From positions 868,001-932,000 of the forward strand of contig JAYKXP010000006.1 in assembly GCA_037176845.1 (NCBI GenBank): DNA of 64,000 nucleotides, given 5' to 3'. Position numbers and translations under genes: made by a program. A model generated the notes under the pieces. It was not told the DNA's origin, made no database searches, and worked only from the letters and a program-made list of their open reading frames with translations. How positions within the stretch are numbered: position 1 is the stretch's first letter; each line of letters opens with the position of its first letter. Positions 27,076 through 39,400 of the stretch are shown piece after piece. The DNA is from Paramarasmius palmivorus. Its lineage: Eukaryota; Basidiomycota; Agaricomycetes; Agaricales; Marasmiaceae.

Positions 27076-27250
27076 CAGGATTCAGCCTCGCTGTTATTGT
27101 TTTTATGTTAAGCTTTATCTTTATCCTTATTAAAGCCTCTGTACTTCTAGCTTTACGACTCGTAATGGTGCTCGTAGAAGTCGATACTTGTGGATGTTAT
27201 GACATGTTTTACAATCTGCACGATAAATAGGTGTAGGGCTGCGTATGTGT

Positions 27251-29003
27251 TTACATCATTTTTGTACCATATCCTGCACTGTGGCCGTTTGCTTTGCCAG
27301 ACTTCTTCAGTGCGCGCGTAGTCGCGAACAATATGCTATCCAACAGCGATGCAACAGTCAACACCCCTCCAACGATAGCGCAGGTCCTGGAATGAAAACG
27401 TCAGTAAGGTGAAAGCTATAGGCGGGAAATGAAGCTTACGATGTGATGAAATGGGCGAATGATTGTCTTGTGTCTGAATGAACGACCAGAATTGGCGAGA
27501 TTTCGAAGTTGAAGAACGCGCCTATGAGTAGAGATCAGTGAAAGGGGATCTAGTGCGAAACGCAAAACATACCGGGAACACCACTGACACCGTGTTGTAG
27601 AGCAATGCCTTGAACGGTGTCTCCACGGGCACCTTCAGAAAGGTCGCGCTCGAACTGAGTGACACTGTATTGATGGGTGTTGATCTGCAACTCAAAGGTT
27701 AACCATTTGTCTCGAAGCGAATACTTGAGATAAACGCACAATTTTCCCGTCAATCGTACGGAATTGCGTTGAGACGACTTTGAGGAAGTACTGGAACATG
27801 TATGCAGCTTTCGCAGTCTGCGGTACTGGTCAAAAACGATATAGGACAAGGGTAACGTGAAGCCAACTTACTCTACCCGTGGCGCCGTCTAGAGGGTTTT
27901 GGCCGATACCGAGACGTTTTCTCATGTCTCGACCAGCCTCTGCCTTGTATATATCATATTCGTCGTCACCTAAAATGCATGTCAATGCCGTATGATATCC
28001 CAGGAGTGTCGTGTCGTACCCTCGAACGCGAATTTGTGAATGGTGTGTGAGAAGTCGTGCCTGTTTCCATCATCCCGAAGATACGGCACGAGCTCATAGA
28101 CGTTACGTCCACTGGTCTGGAATGAACGTCCTGGGGACAAGTGGATGTTTCCAATAACTTTGTTGACGCGGATACGACCTGCGACATTGCAACCTTCGTT
28201 GGCTTGTTCGCGTAGCTTATCAGCCCATCCTTCTTGCTTGCACTGAATGTCATCGAAAATTTAGTAACTATGGACAAACGCGTTAAGCCAACACGAACCT
28301 GCTCGATGGCATCTGGATTCGTGAAACTCCATCCACGGTTCACATATGCCATTCGGACCTCCTCACAAGTGTTACAGCATCCACTTGCTGGCTCCAGTCC
28401 ACCATAACAAGAACCACAATAATTCTCCTCCTTGACTTCGTTCATCTTGTCCAAGTCGTTTCGAAGGTCGGCGCTATAAGAATTTGGGACGGCAGTCCCT
28501 CTGTTGTCTAGCCGTGTCTTCAAGATGTTGTGGGAGATATCCCTCTGTGTTTCACCACTGATGTCCATCACGTCGAGACTGAGTACTATGCGCAAGTTAG
28601 ACCGATGCAGTTGCCAATCGCGTGCGTCACTTACAATAACATGGCACTCTGGGGAAAGTGACATTTAAGTTCACCGTTAATTTCTCTCCTCTGCTCTTGT
28701 CGACCACTAATGATGTATCAATGTAGACTCTCCGGTAGTCTATGAACTCCATCATGGTGAAAGCCAGAATGATAGCCGCAGACAGTATGGTTACTTCGTT
28801 TCAAGGCTCAGCCATCCCGGAGGACTTTGAAGAAGGTGAAATCGACATACAAAATGCACCAGTACGAGTCTTGACTTTGACATCGTCTGTAGTCTATGAA
28901 ATGGAAGTACGTTAGAAAGCTAATACGCAACTGGCACGGAAATTCACTGTACCTTACCAAAGGCATCCACGCCTTTCAGATTTGCGAACAGCCCTTTAGC
29001 CAT
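27251..29003 (-). CDS. ERV46: ER-Golgi vesicle protein Erv46 / ERGIC3
   Basis: Erv46 is a membrane protein of COPII vesicles that cycles between ER and Golgi and acts with Erv41 in retrograde retrieval of ER proteins. The N-terminus MAKGLFANLKGVDAFG, then TTDDVKVKTRTGAF, is the ERGIC_N block, followed by TM1 (LTILSAAIILAFTMMEFIDY). The lumenal domain has the diagnostic cysteine cluster YCGSCYGGLEPASGCCNTCEEV plus CNVAGRIRVNKVIGNIH. Near the C-terminus are FNFEISPILV and TM2 (FITSTCAIVGGVLTVASLLD). The cytosolic tail ends GYGTKMM. Many short introns break it. Tandem with Vps45, 276 bp apart. Confidence 0.96.
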
Positions 29004-29279
29004 CCTGTATGAGAAAACCGACCAGAAAAATCCGCGACCAGCTGGAAACCAAACGAGCAGAGAAAGTGGAGAAAGAGGACTGTGCTGGAAACCGGAGAAG
29101 ATATAGGTGCCTCGTGACTGAGATATACGTGTCAGTGTGTCACCTCGACCACCGGCGGACGCGGTTCTCTGCTCGGTGAGAAAAGCCCAGTCGGTCTCGT
29201 TTTCCCGGAATTTCTCCTAGAAACCACCATCCAGTACAATTAATAGAGAGTAATCAGTACGATAGAGTATCTATATATC

Positions 29280-31751
29280 TCAGGGTATAGCTATGCGGTC
29301 CACTCCTTGCTTGACTTTCCCAATCAAATTCATCACTCCATCTCTTATTCCATCGGCTTGCACGCCGACGGCATCGCTACTCGTACGGTATACACCACTA
29401 CCTGAGCCGCCTAAGCTCACGTTAACACCGCCGAGGTTCAAGTTCAAAGTGGGAGCATTCGAAGCAGACTCCGGCGGGGGCTCATATACAGACGATGGGA
29501 ACTTCTCGGCCGCCGAATGAACCATCTCCAGGTATCTGCAAAGCAATTCAGCGTCAATCTTTCCGCTGGGACGCAAAGAAACGCACGATGAAGAGTTGTG
29601 TACACAAGTCCCACCCAACAAAATCCGAGCACCAGCTGTCGTAGGCGTTGAACTTCCTAGCCCTGAGGAATTTGGTGTCGACTGTTGATTGAGGAGTGCT
29701 ACGGTTCTAGCTTCTTCATATGTTGTTCCGCCAATCATGAAAATGATAATGTCTTGGGGTCTAGAGAAAGTTCAGACTCTGAACACGAGCATAGCAATGT
29801 TAGGCTTGCCTTTGTAAACTGGCATTTGGTCCTGGGTTCTCGATAAATGGGTAACTAGTCTCTTTAAGACGACCCTTCAGGACATTCTCGAGGGTCTGAG
29901 AGAGGTGCGGAGTATGCTGAGTGTAAACATTCTCGACCCCCTGAAGGTACGGAATGAGTGCCAGCTGAAAGTCCAATGAAAATACCTGCCTTCAACCCTT
30001 TCAATGCAGATCTACCTTTAGCAAGGAGAGATTCCGTCGAAAACAAGTCATCCTGCCGTTGGTCTGCCCCAGCAATATTTAAGAAGACATAGACCAACTA
30101 TAAGGACAGCTGTAAGCCTATTCAGGGTAAGTTGGCAAGTATAAACTCACCCTAGCTTCTTCAGGGGATATGCCATTTGAAAGTAGGAGATTAATTAACG
30201 AGGCAATGTTGGTGGCCTGCGTCTTTTGGTACCGCAAAGCGTAAAGTATGACTAGACGCAATTTGTGACTAGCAGTGACAGACGGATCCTTAATTAAAGC
30301 TTCAACTTCCTGAAGAGATATTAAAATATTGCATCAGCGTTTGTAGATTGGAAGCAATACCTTAAAGTCTGCACCAGAGCTCGTCGCTAAACCTTGCTCC
30401 ACCTCACCAACTTCGAGCAACTTATCCCTGCTCACAAGCCTACTAAGTTCTCCGACCAACGCGACATGTTTGCTCACATTTCCGCCGAGCTTTCGAAACT
30501 CCGGATATTCCTCGACAAACCGTTTCATATCCGCAATTGAATTAATTGCAGAGGGTGAATGGGCCATGGATCGAGACTGGTAAGACTGTACATAGTTCTT
30601 TAGGGAAGTACCAAGGTCGCCAAACGTTGCGAGATGATGAGCTTGGAAAAAGGGATCAGTCGATGTCGTGAGAGTGATTTCCTACAAAGCAACATAAGGT
30701 TTGATTCACTTTCATCGAAAGTATGGAAACTCGCCGACAGCTCTGGCCGTATATCTGGCACAAGGCTTAGGTTGACACGGCCATTTTGTATGCCCAAGAG
30801 TTCATGAACCATAGCTTGATATGTCCACTGTGTCAGAAGGGGAGTTACCGGGTCGTTTCTTCGGTCCAGGATGAGTAGTAAAGGGGGTATTTGGGTCAAC
30901 CTGAAGTCAAATAACGTGGACTCTGATTGCATTCGATGCTGATGAAACTTGTTGGAACGGCATGAAAAAAGAGGGCTGGACGACATACCTGTACTTCTGA
31001 GGCCAGTTTCTTTGCCATGGTGCTCATCTTCTCGTAACGGATCACGGGCTTCTTTTTCAAGCTGAGGAGGACAGCATTGATGCCTTGTACAGAACGTTCC
31101 AGTGCATCTGGATCCCATGTGTTCGTCGAGGAGCCAAATAAAGGTTTCGTAGAGGTTGGAGCGTGGTTCAAGGAGAATAGGCTGGGCAGCAGTGGCGCAT
31201 AGTCCGCAAAATATTCCTTCAAGATAAATTAGCAACAATACAAGGAACCCACTGCTCATGTACTCACCTGGACCTCTCGAACAACCTCGTATTCGTCTGC
31301 CTCCGCTAAACGTTCAATAGCACTCTTCGAGAGAATGTTGCTAAAGTCTGGAATAGACTGTGTATGAGATGCGTGTGAGGAGACAGCCACGAAGAGCCAA
31401 TGGATCCTCGACTAACAGAGATAATATTCGCCGTACTTGGGCTCCCTCAACTCCGTCTCCAGCGCCTCCAAGCTGGCATCATTTATGTGTAGAAAGCACA
31501 CACACTTCATGTGTGGCATGCGGTCGCGTTTTGCGTTGTCTATTCGGTCCGTGAGGTACACTTGATGTGAGAGAAGGGTTGTCTGAGTAGAAGCGAGAGA
31601 TACAATTGGTGTCTAGGAAGGGTTGTCAGTACAGACCACGAGAACATATTGACACTCATACCGTATGCGCATCGAGGAGAAGAACTTTCATTGAAGAAGG
31701 TTCGGCTACTAGCTTCGTGACGTATGTTTCGACGGCCTTTACAACGTCCAT
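29280..31751 (-). CDS. VPS45: Sec1/Munc18 protein Vps45
   Basis: Vps45 binds the syntaxin Tlg2 and promotes SNARE assembly for traffic to endosomes. The N-terminus [40 protein letters not shown] and [11 protein letters not shown] is the Vps45-specific SM signature. Later blocks are [65 protein letters not shown] and the C-terminal [20 protein letters not shown] with [15 protein letters not shown] glycine/serine-rich stretch ([18 protein letters not shown]) precedes the end. Several small introns. Divergent from the GSKIP gene, 307 bp between ATGs. Confidence 0.96.
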
Positions 31752-32058
31752 ATTGAAGACCGGACTCTCTAGAATCTTTCACTAGGAAGAGCAGGCGTAG
31801 ATAATGTACCGTCAGCCTTATTGCTGCGGGAGATGATGAAGGTGAAAAGGGAAAGAATGCTGGGAGTTGGACAGGGACTCGGCGCTCGGCAATTCTCGCG
31901 CTGTTCGTGTCTTCATGCATCCATGACGTCCACTTCATTAGTTCTCATTCCACTACTTTCTTCGAGCCACAGCAACGACAACTAGGCATCCAACCCGATC
32001 AAATTTCAATCTCTTATTGTGACCATTATAACGGTCTTTGCAAGTTTTGATCTTCGTT

Positions 32059-32431
32059 ATGGAGGAGTCGATGGGTTCCTTCTACACCACTGAACTTCAG
32101 AGGGCATTAACAGAGCAAGGAAGCACGATAGGAACCTTCACGATGCTGGAATTCACCACACTTGATGCGCAGGCATCTGTGACACTCTTAGAAGGAGAAG
32201 TCATCCGCATCATCTTGACAGAGAGAGGATATGCGATAGTCTGTTACCCATTCCTTCCACATCTATTCCTTACTGACATCAATGCAGATGCCAGCTCAGG
32301 AACTAGATTGGGATACCGCGCATATCTTTGAGACGCTGGAGGGTCTGTTACAAACTGCTAGCCCTCTCTATGGACACCAAAGGCAGAAGAAGTTGCTCGA
32401 TGCATTAGAGAAGTTGGCAAATGCTCAGTGA
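32059..32431 (+). CDS. Small GSKIP-domain protein
   Basis: Exons 32059-32238 and 32288-32431 give 107 residues. The pattern VTLLEGEVIRIILTERGYAI followed by FETLEGLLQTASPLYGHQR and KKLLDALEKLA fits the GSKIP/DUF727 fold: strands, then two helices with the SPLY motif before the last helix. In animals this domain binds GSK3-beta and protein kinase A; in the Clu protein it is part of a larger protein. Here it stands alone, like GSKIP itself. The fungal role is not known. The OGFr-domain gene lies 95 bp downstream, converging. Confidence 0.7.
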
Positions 32432-32525
32432 TGCGTATTTCTACCCGATGTACTCTGGGAGTTACAATCTATCCTCTACACTTGTATCTCATCATGTACA
32501 AACCGTAGTCGTTGTCAACCGACTA

Positions 32526-33409
32526 TCAGGGAAAGCTGCCATTCTGACGCCTTCCCTCGAGTGCTTGCTCGTAGGCTTCTCTAGTGAAAACATAACCATC
32601 CCCAGCTCGAACTTTGGCGATCTCAGTGCCAATCCATTCGCGTTCTGCGTCGTTCCGTATGCAGTTAGCCCACCACCTGTCCATGCTACTCCTAATACCA
32701 CTAGAGCTCAACTTCTGAAACTCGCTCTGCTCGTTCAGCACATGCAGCAAGAACCCTGCGTTTAGATGTTCGAGGCCGAGTTCCGACAAGCACTTTAGAA
32801 TACGAGATATCCTCAGATTATTGTGAGAGGAGTCTGAGGCATGGTTATCGGGACGTAGAATCAAAGAAATGCGACACGTACAGACAAGGTTTTTGTAGCG
32901 GGATTGATAGTCCTGTGATCTTTTCAATAGACCTGATTCTTCAGAAACCAGCTGCATGCCATAGAAGTCTAGCATTAACTCGTACGAGGCGAGGATTCGC
33001 TTGGTCACAGCTGGATCTGACTTCATTGACTCTAACTCGTGAGGTTGTAGGGGTTGAGACTGAAAATTCATGCCATGTTCACGTATAGGAAAGCTGACAC
33101 GAGAACGTGTTAAAGAAACAAGCGACTTGCGGCAAACTGATACTCACAGCCATTGGATGAACCCATGATTATACTCCAGCGTATTATAGTCACCCTGCCA
33201 TCTATGCGACCAGTGAGTCAGCGTCAGCCCATTCTCGGTTAACAGGAGAGGCATACATACTGTTCATGAATTTCCTCGACGAGAAGGTTGTCAGGTCGAC
33301 ATCGCAGTTGGTTTGTGTAGAATTTGAGGTTGGCAGAACGAGATTTATCGTTTCCGCCGCTGGGATATCGATCTAGGAATTCTTGGACATCTCGGGGAAC
33401 AGCAGGCAT
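32526..33409 (-). CDS. OGFr-domain protein
   Basis: Exons 33409-33261, 33201-33148, 33093-32882 and 32833-32526 give 240 residues. The conserved domain of the opioid growth factor receptor family is clear: LKFYTNQLRCRPDNLLVEEI, NTLEYNHGFIQWLFPIREHG, MNFQSQPLQPHELESM and RILASYELMLDFYGMQL. The name comes from vertebrates; the fungal protein lacks the vertebrate repeats and its function is unknown. The intron at 32881-32834 is 48 nt, so the unspliced frame stays open, which could mask it. The ATG at 33409 is the first one with family sequence after it. Confidence 0.88.
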
Positions 33410-36400
33410 ACTTCTAGATGTGTGGATGGCGGCCCTATGAGCTGTAAAGAGTCTGAACTGCAAAATGTTGACGAGAAGATGGGCGTAAAAACAAAGGAGA
33501 CGCGTCCAGCATGCCCTTGCCACGTGCCATTGGCGCTTACAACAACGCGATAATTGAAATCCAAATAGTGGCACAGGCTGAGTCGGAATATTGCTTGTTC
33601 GCACACGCAAACCCAAATCGTTTATTTAACAAAACATGTGCTCGGTAACAATATTGAGAACCTGCCTCTACTGGCTTAGCGTATTAATACGTGTTACAGG
33701 CGCCACTGTAGATGTGGGATCGCCCAAATCTCGCAAGTCATGGGGGCTTGTCAGACCGATTCGAACTGAGAACTCGAATCCTACTTGGTCACCTTAAGAA
33801 GATGTGGTGTCTCTTCATATCAGAAGAGAAGATCGTTATCTGTCGACAGAGGAAACGAGTCGAGATAGACCCACACCCATTGCCCAGATGGTTCTTGAAG
33901 GTTTGGAGACAGGTGAAAGCATTAGAACCCGTGTTGCTGCCGCTTTGCGGAACTTCTTCGGCGTCTGCTTAAAGCAGCAAAGGTGCCTTAGAGGAATTCT
34001 GAGGAACCCTGTTGAATAAGTATATCCATACAGATCGAACATCCAAGTATTTACCACAAACGGTTGGCTCGAAAGCGATGATTCTTTGGTGGTCAAAGCC
34101 ACAAAAAGCCCTCGCTGCCTATCCATTAACACCAGCTTCGCGAAGACCTCTTACTTACACAGTCGCTGAACCGGTGGCTGTCTCCGCGGCACATTTGAGA
34201 ACTCGCCCTGATCAAAGTTGATGCCCACGAAGGCTGATGGCGATCAAAGAGAAGACCTTGGTTCCCTCAGAGTCCTTATCAGCCCGAATTGAAGTGTCGC
34301 TAGAGTATTTTGGTCAAAAAACTACCATGTGAGCAAGCCACGATGCGAGATACACAAACAATATGTACACTTCGGAAGGTTGTTTGGACCAGTGAGAGTA
34401 CCATCGAAGCTGCTCCTTTTGATTAGAGCTCTCCGGTATATTCCCTATCCATCAAGCAGATACTGTCGGTATCCATAATAGTAAAGGACCCCCTTCAACT
34501 CCACAAATGGAATATACGCCACGTAAAACTGTTTTAGAACGTGCGTTGAAGTTCTATTTTGTGCCGTCTAGACTTTCTCCGACAAGCATCGGACGCAAGA
34601 GACCAACACACGGTCATTATGGAAGAACTTTGCGAGATCGGAGAGAAACCAGCAAATCGGCGAAGCGCAAACCTCGACTCATCACGAAACTTGCTGACGA
34701 ACCACCTCGGTCCTGACTGAATGCTACACGATACATAATATGGATAACACGCAGACGGCCGTGATAAAGATGATACCTGCAAAAGAACCAGTTGAGTACG
34801 GAATTACAGGTAAGCGGTATCATGGCAGACATCCGACTGTGTGAATGCTGACTGAATCACAACAACTTTCTGTCTGAGCTGGGACTCATCAGAATCCACA
34901 CTGAATGGGGAATGACGACCAATCGCAGCAGCGCTCACACCCTGAGAATGACTATTTAGCCAGCTATCACTCCCCGCAACATACATCTTACCTATCATTT
35001 GTCGCCTGTGAAATGGCCTCGTGTTGTGAACGACCCACTGGCTCTGGGCGGGATTATCGGAACAATCGGGTAGTGTTATGAAGTTCTGGCAGCACAAAGC
35101 TGTTCAATGGTAACGGCGAATTGAATAACGTACGGAATCTGCTGATGATCGTAGTTCTGGCAAATCCGACAACCCTTGAGGACGGCCTGTTGTCCCTGTG
35201 CAGGTGTACGTTTTGGCCAAGGTGACCTAAGGACCTTAGCTCGACGAACAACGTGGAGCATCATGATTAGCACTGTGATTAGCATGGCCAGCGTGGGATG
35301 GTCAAAGAATATCTCGTGGTCGTGGGCGAGGCTCACCAATAAACGTCCAAGTCCGAGCCCGATCCAACTGAACACTGGACAAGACTGGACATGAGTCGTC
35401 ATCAGATAATACGCAGGCACGTACTTACATATGAAGACCTTTGATGTGATTTCTTATCATGTTTTCACTGGCAGCATGGAAAGCATGGGATGCTCGCACC
35501 GTATGGCCCGCTCCGGTCAACTCTACCGTAGCTAAAGCCTACCCGGAAAAACCACGGTTGTCACTCGCACAACCTTTGAGCAACATCGCACTATATGCAT
35601 CGGAATGTTGTCAAAAGACGTTCTTCCTTCCGAGAACCTCGTAGAACTAAAGCGGACATTCGTGAGACTTCTGCCAAAGTGGGTCTGAGGAGCCAAAACG
35701 GCGTATATCGAATGTAACACAGAATTTTATGCGTAGCCAAAGTGTAGTTCTGTGATATGATGCTTTCGGAACGCTAAATCTCGACTGAGGGCAGTGAAAA
35801 TTGCTATCCTTGGTCAATCGAAGAATGAAATTGTGATACTCACGCACTCACTTGTACTTAGCGGCAAAAGTATGAACCTCCATACCCAATTCCTATAGAG
35901 GTCGTCAGTGTGTTAGCACGATGGGATGGAATGAGGAGGCCTACCATACCGGCAAGCTGCGATGGTAAATGTTAAATGCAAGCCGGATTCTGAGAATATT
36001 TTGAGTTGAAACCGCTGGAGCTCGCTGTTGTCAATGGAATTAGAACAGCTAAAAAGTGTATAACGTCGGAAAGGGGCGAAGCTGAGAAGGGCGCAATGTT
36101 GGTCATCGTTTGGTGGAAAACGTGAGTCAGACGAATAGGCGCGGGCTTGCTATTGGCCAAGCGTCAAGCGCTTAAGTGCTTGAAAATTTTAACAGCTTTC
36201 ATGATTCTGTACTTACCGTCGTCGTCCCCGGCTTTTTCACTACCAGTGCAACTATCTCAGAGCTCGATGACACCCTCTTCAATCAGGCGAACTTTGAGTA
36301 TCATTATTCACGGCCAGGACCAAGAACAGGCCCTTATTCCTACGAGCTGTTCGATATTGGGGTAGAGGAATCTATGGTTTGAGGGATTCAACTACGGTAT

Positions 36401-39400
36401 GTACCCGACGTGTAATTCTTAGCTTTGAGCGTTGAACGTTCAGCTCGGTGCCCAGCTCTCTTCAAAAGCTATGTATATATAAGAGGACGCCCGATATGAC
36501 ACTACAGAATGGTGTGAAAGGTATCTGATTGTCGACTTTACCAGACTCTTGACTGATTAAAGTTCACAGGTCTTACTTCCAGGACTTAGTCTATCTTAGA
36601 GTCACGACACTCAAAGATGGAGTTAGACGTAGACTCTCCCTCAGATCACTCCCTACGGCAAGCTTCATTCATGTCTGATGTGGTTCAGAGACGTCGGACC
36701 CACTGAGTCCTCCCATGATCCAACAGTATGAGTGGCTATGGCTGCATCCTTAGCACGGGTGATATTATTATAGCACCTTGGAATATAGAACCAGTGACAT
36801 ATCAACAAGTACGACCCAGACACTCGGTATTCCCAGCGTGCCAATTCACAATCCTCACAAGAGAAAGAGTGGAGTTCAAGGAATGGGCGTTTCCTCGTAC
36901 GAAAGCTCACCTGTTTAGGAACAGTGTCCTCGATGAAGTGCTGTACTGTGTAGCATACATAGCTCACAGGTTCGATTTATATCGTTCACGGCAATCCCCA
37001 CAGTAGTCCGACGTTAATAAGTCTTGTTCATCGACCGGAGGAGGTATGTTTTTGGATGATATCTATATTAATCCAACATGTGAGTGTCTTTCAATGATCA
37101 CTATCACTTTTGAAGTCGGATACCCTTCCGACAGCCTTGAGTAACATTCCTCGCCGTAAGTGGTTCCAAGGCGTATCACTATGTCAGTGAGTAGTCACGA
37201 TATCAGTGCTACTACATATTTGTCGTTAACTTCGGGCTTCCTGCGCTACTGGTAGAGCCGGAGTGTATTGTCGATGTTTAGTTTATATGCTGGATTTGCA
37301 GACACTTGATGCCAGTGCCTATTCCCCCACAGTGGGGCTGTCAATGAAAACCACGAGGACCAAGCCCGTAGTTTGGAGTAGGATTCTCGGAAGTTTTATT
37401 AAAAAAACGATGATTTTGCGATGGCCCAACGTTTCTACGTGGCGCACCCTTTTCCGACCAAAATATCCGGTCTGCTTCCGGGTGTTGGATTATGTTCACT
37501 GAGCAACGTTTCCCCGCGCCAATGTCCTTCCTCTCCAGAGATTCAGGTGGATTGTGGTGTCTATCCGAAGGAAATCAGCCTGAGGCACATCTGCATAGCT
37601 AGCAACTATTCCGAGTCCGTCCTCGTAAGAATAGGACTATATACTTAGAATGACATGTAAACAGCACAATGACGTCCCGATAACAGTGAAGTCATCATAT
37701 GCAGGATTCTCTGATCCGGAATGATTAATGATTTCTGTCGATGGCTCGAACATTCTTTGCGTTTCTGCTAACTCTTAAAATGCGAGCGAAGTGCAAAGAG
37801 TAAGGCGTAAAGGTTTACGAAATAGAGAACCGAAAACGTCAGCGCTGGAAATTAATGTCGCCAAATGGGCGTGCGGGGTAGTTTGCGGGGTAGGAACAGG
37901 TGGACTGGAAACTTCAAACAACGGGCCACAGATTGCTTTGATTCTCCCTTCCAAGATCTTGATCCGAAGAGTGTAGAGGCCCTGATTGTCAGGAGCATGA
38001 GGGATATTCGATACATCTCAGCATTTGGTGAGGCTGCATACCCAAAAATAATAGATCCAGCCCGCCGTATGAATGAGTAGTTGTGATTGGTACATCGCTG
38101 CATTATTGGTAGTTGTGATCTGGTCTTGCTCCGATAGATTGATGCCAGCGAGTGCAAGCCTTTACTGCAGATTTACGTTGACTTGACCTACAGGTAAACT
38201 GCCATTTGACCTATAGCTCACTCAAGACTCAGTGCCGAGGCGCCAAACCTTGGTGAACACTGGACCGGCGATAGAAAGGCATGCTTCACATTGAGATGGT
38301 CGGGGAAAGCGCGCTTTTACTGGAACACGAATAGATTTCTATTGGATCAAACCGCTTTATCTTTGTGCCCGTAACTGAGAACGTTCGAGTCCAATATATT
38401 ACTCACTGCCTAAGCTGCCATATGCTTCTGTCGAAACGTCCCCATGGAGGATCAGCGGGCTCTGATGAAACCGAGTGGAGGCCTGCACTCTGCGGGGAGA
38501 CCGTGATGGGTCGGCGGGTTCCGGTATTCGGCGCCTGATGCAAGAGGTTGCAGTCAACGTTATTAGCCCCGTAACCGTGAAAGCCTGCACAAATCATTTC
38601 GCGGGTTTCGTGTGGGGACAATGTACTTTCCCGGCCGGTGTCAAGACGGGCGCCTCGGAACCAACAGTCGCCATGAGAAAGAAGGTACTAAAGAAGGTAC
38701 TACAGTCATTAGTTGCAAGTGTGGCGAAAGTGACTCGACCGCGAGCTGCAATTTCAGAGTCTACAGAGTTCGGGTGGTCGTGGTGTAGATAGCGCTGATA
38801 AGCCCTGGGCATTGAGGAACTCAGTAAACCGCCAGCCAATGAGAATCGTTGATGGGAAAGCTAGTCCAGCCCAGGTAAAAGAAGTTCATGGTGCCAGACG
38901 TCTGGGAATACGACCAATCATCAATAACTACAAGGGCCAATCATCATCAAGAACCATAGAGCCCGCTTGACAGGACATTCGTGGTCGAGTGAACAAATCG
39001 ACGAATGAGAATCAACGAACATCGATCCCCTTCCCGAGACCGATTGTTCCCACACTTGCGTACAGACTTCCATCAACGACGGGAAGACCCCCCAGGTCAA
39101 CGAACCCGAGCAAACGAGTATCCGTACTGGGTTCCGCAACCAAGTGTTTATTCGTATGGCTAATCGAACTCCAAAGGTGCGCCCTCGCGTAGTGTTTGCC
39201 AGGAACAAGTTGCTTAGCTCGTCCCGACATATACGGAATGGAATGGGAGTAGAGGCGAATGTGTGCAGGGGCGAACATTGTACGGTGACTGGATATCGAG
39301 AAACGTTTTATGGGCCATGCAGCGCGTAACCTAGATTATGAACCTTAAGCTTGAACACCAACTCTATCATCAGTAAATGGTAGAGAACATGCAAGAGACA

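Noticed and set aside
33836..34132. Minus-strand ORF with a protein-like middle part
   Set aside because: Possible upstream exon does not join in phase with it; no family recognised. Kept only as a possible relic in the gene-poor region.
34804..35420. Minus-strand ORFs with a hydrophobic helix followed by RSPWP, considered as a P450 N-terminus
   Set aside because: No PPGP hinge, no ExxR and no heme-binding FxxGxRxCxG motif found within the next 2 kb.
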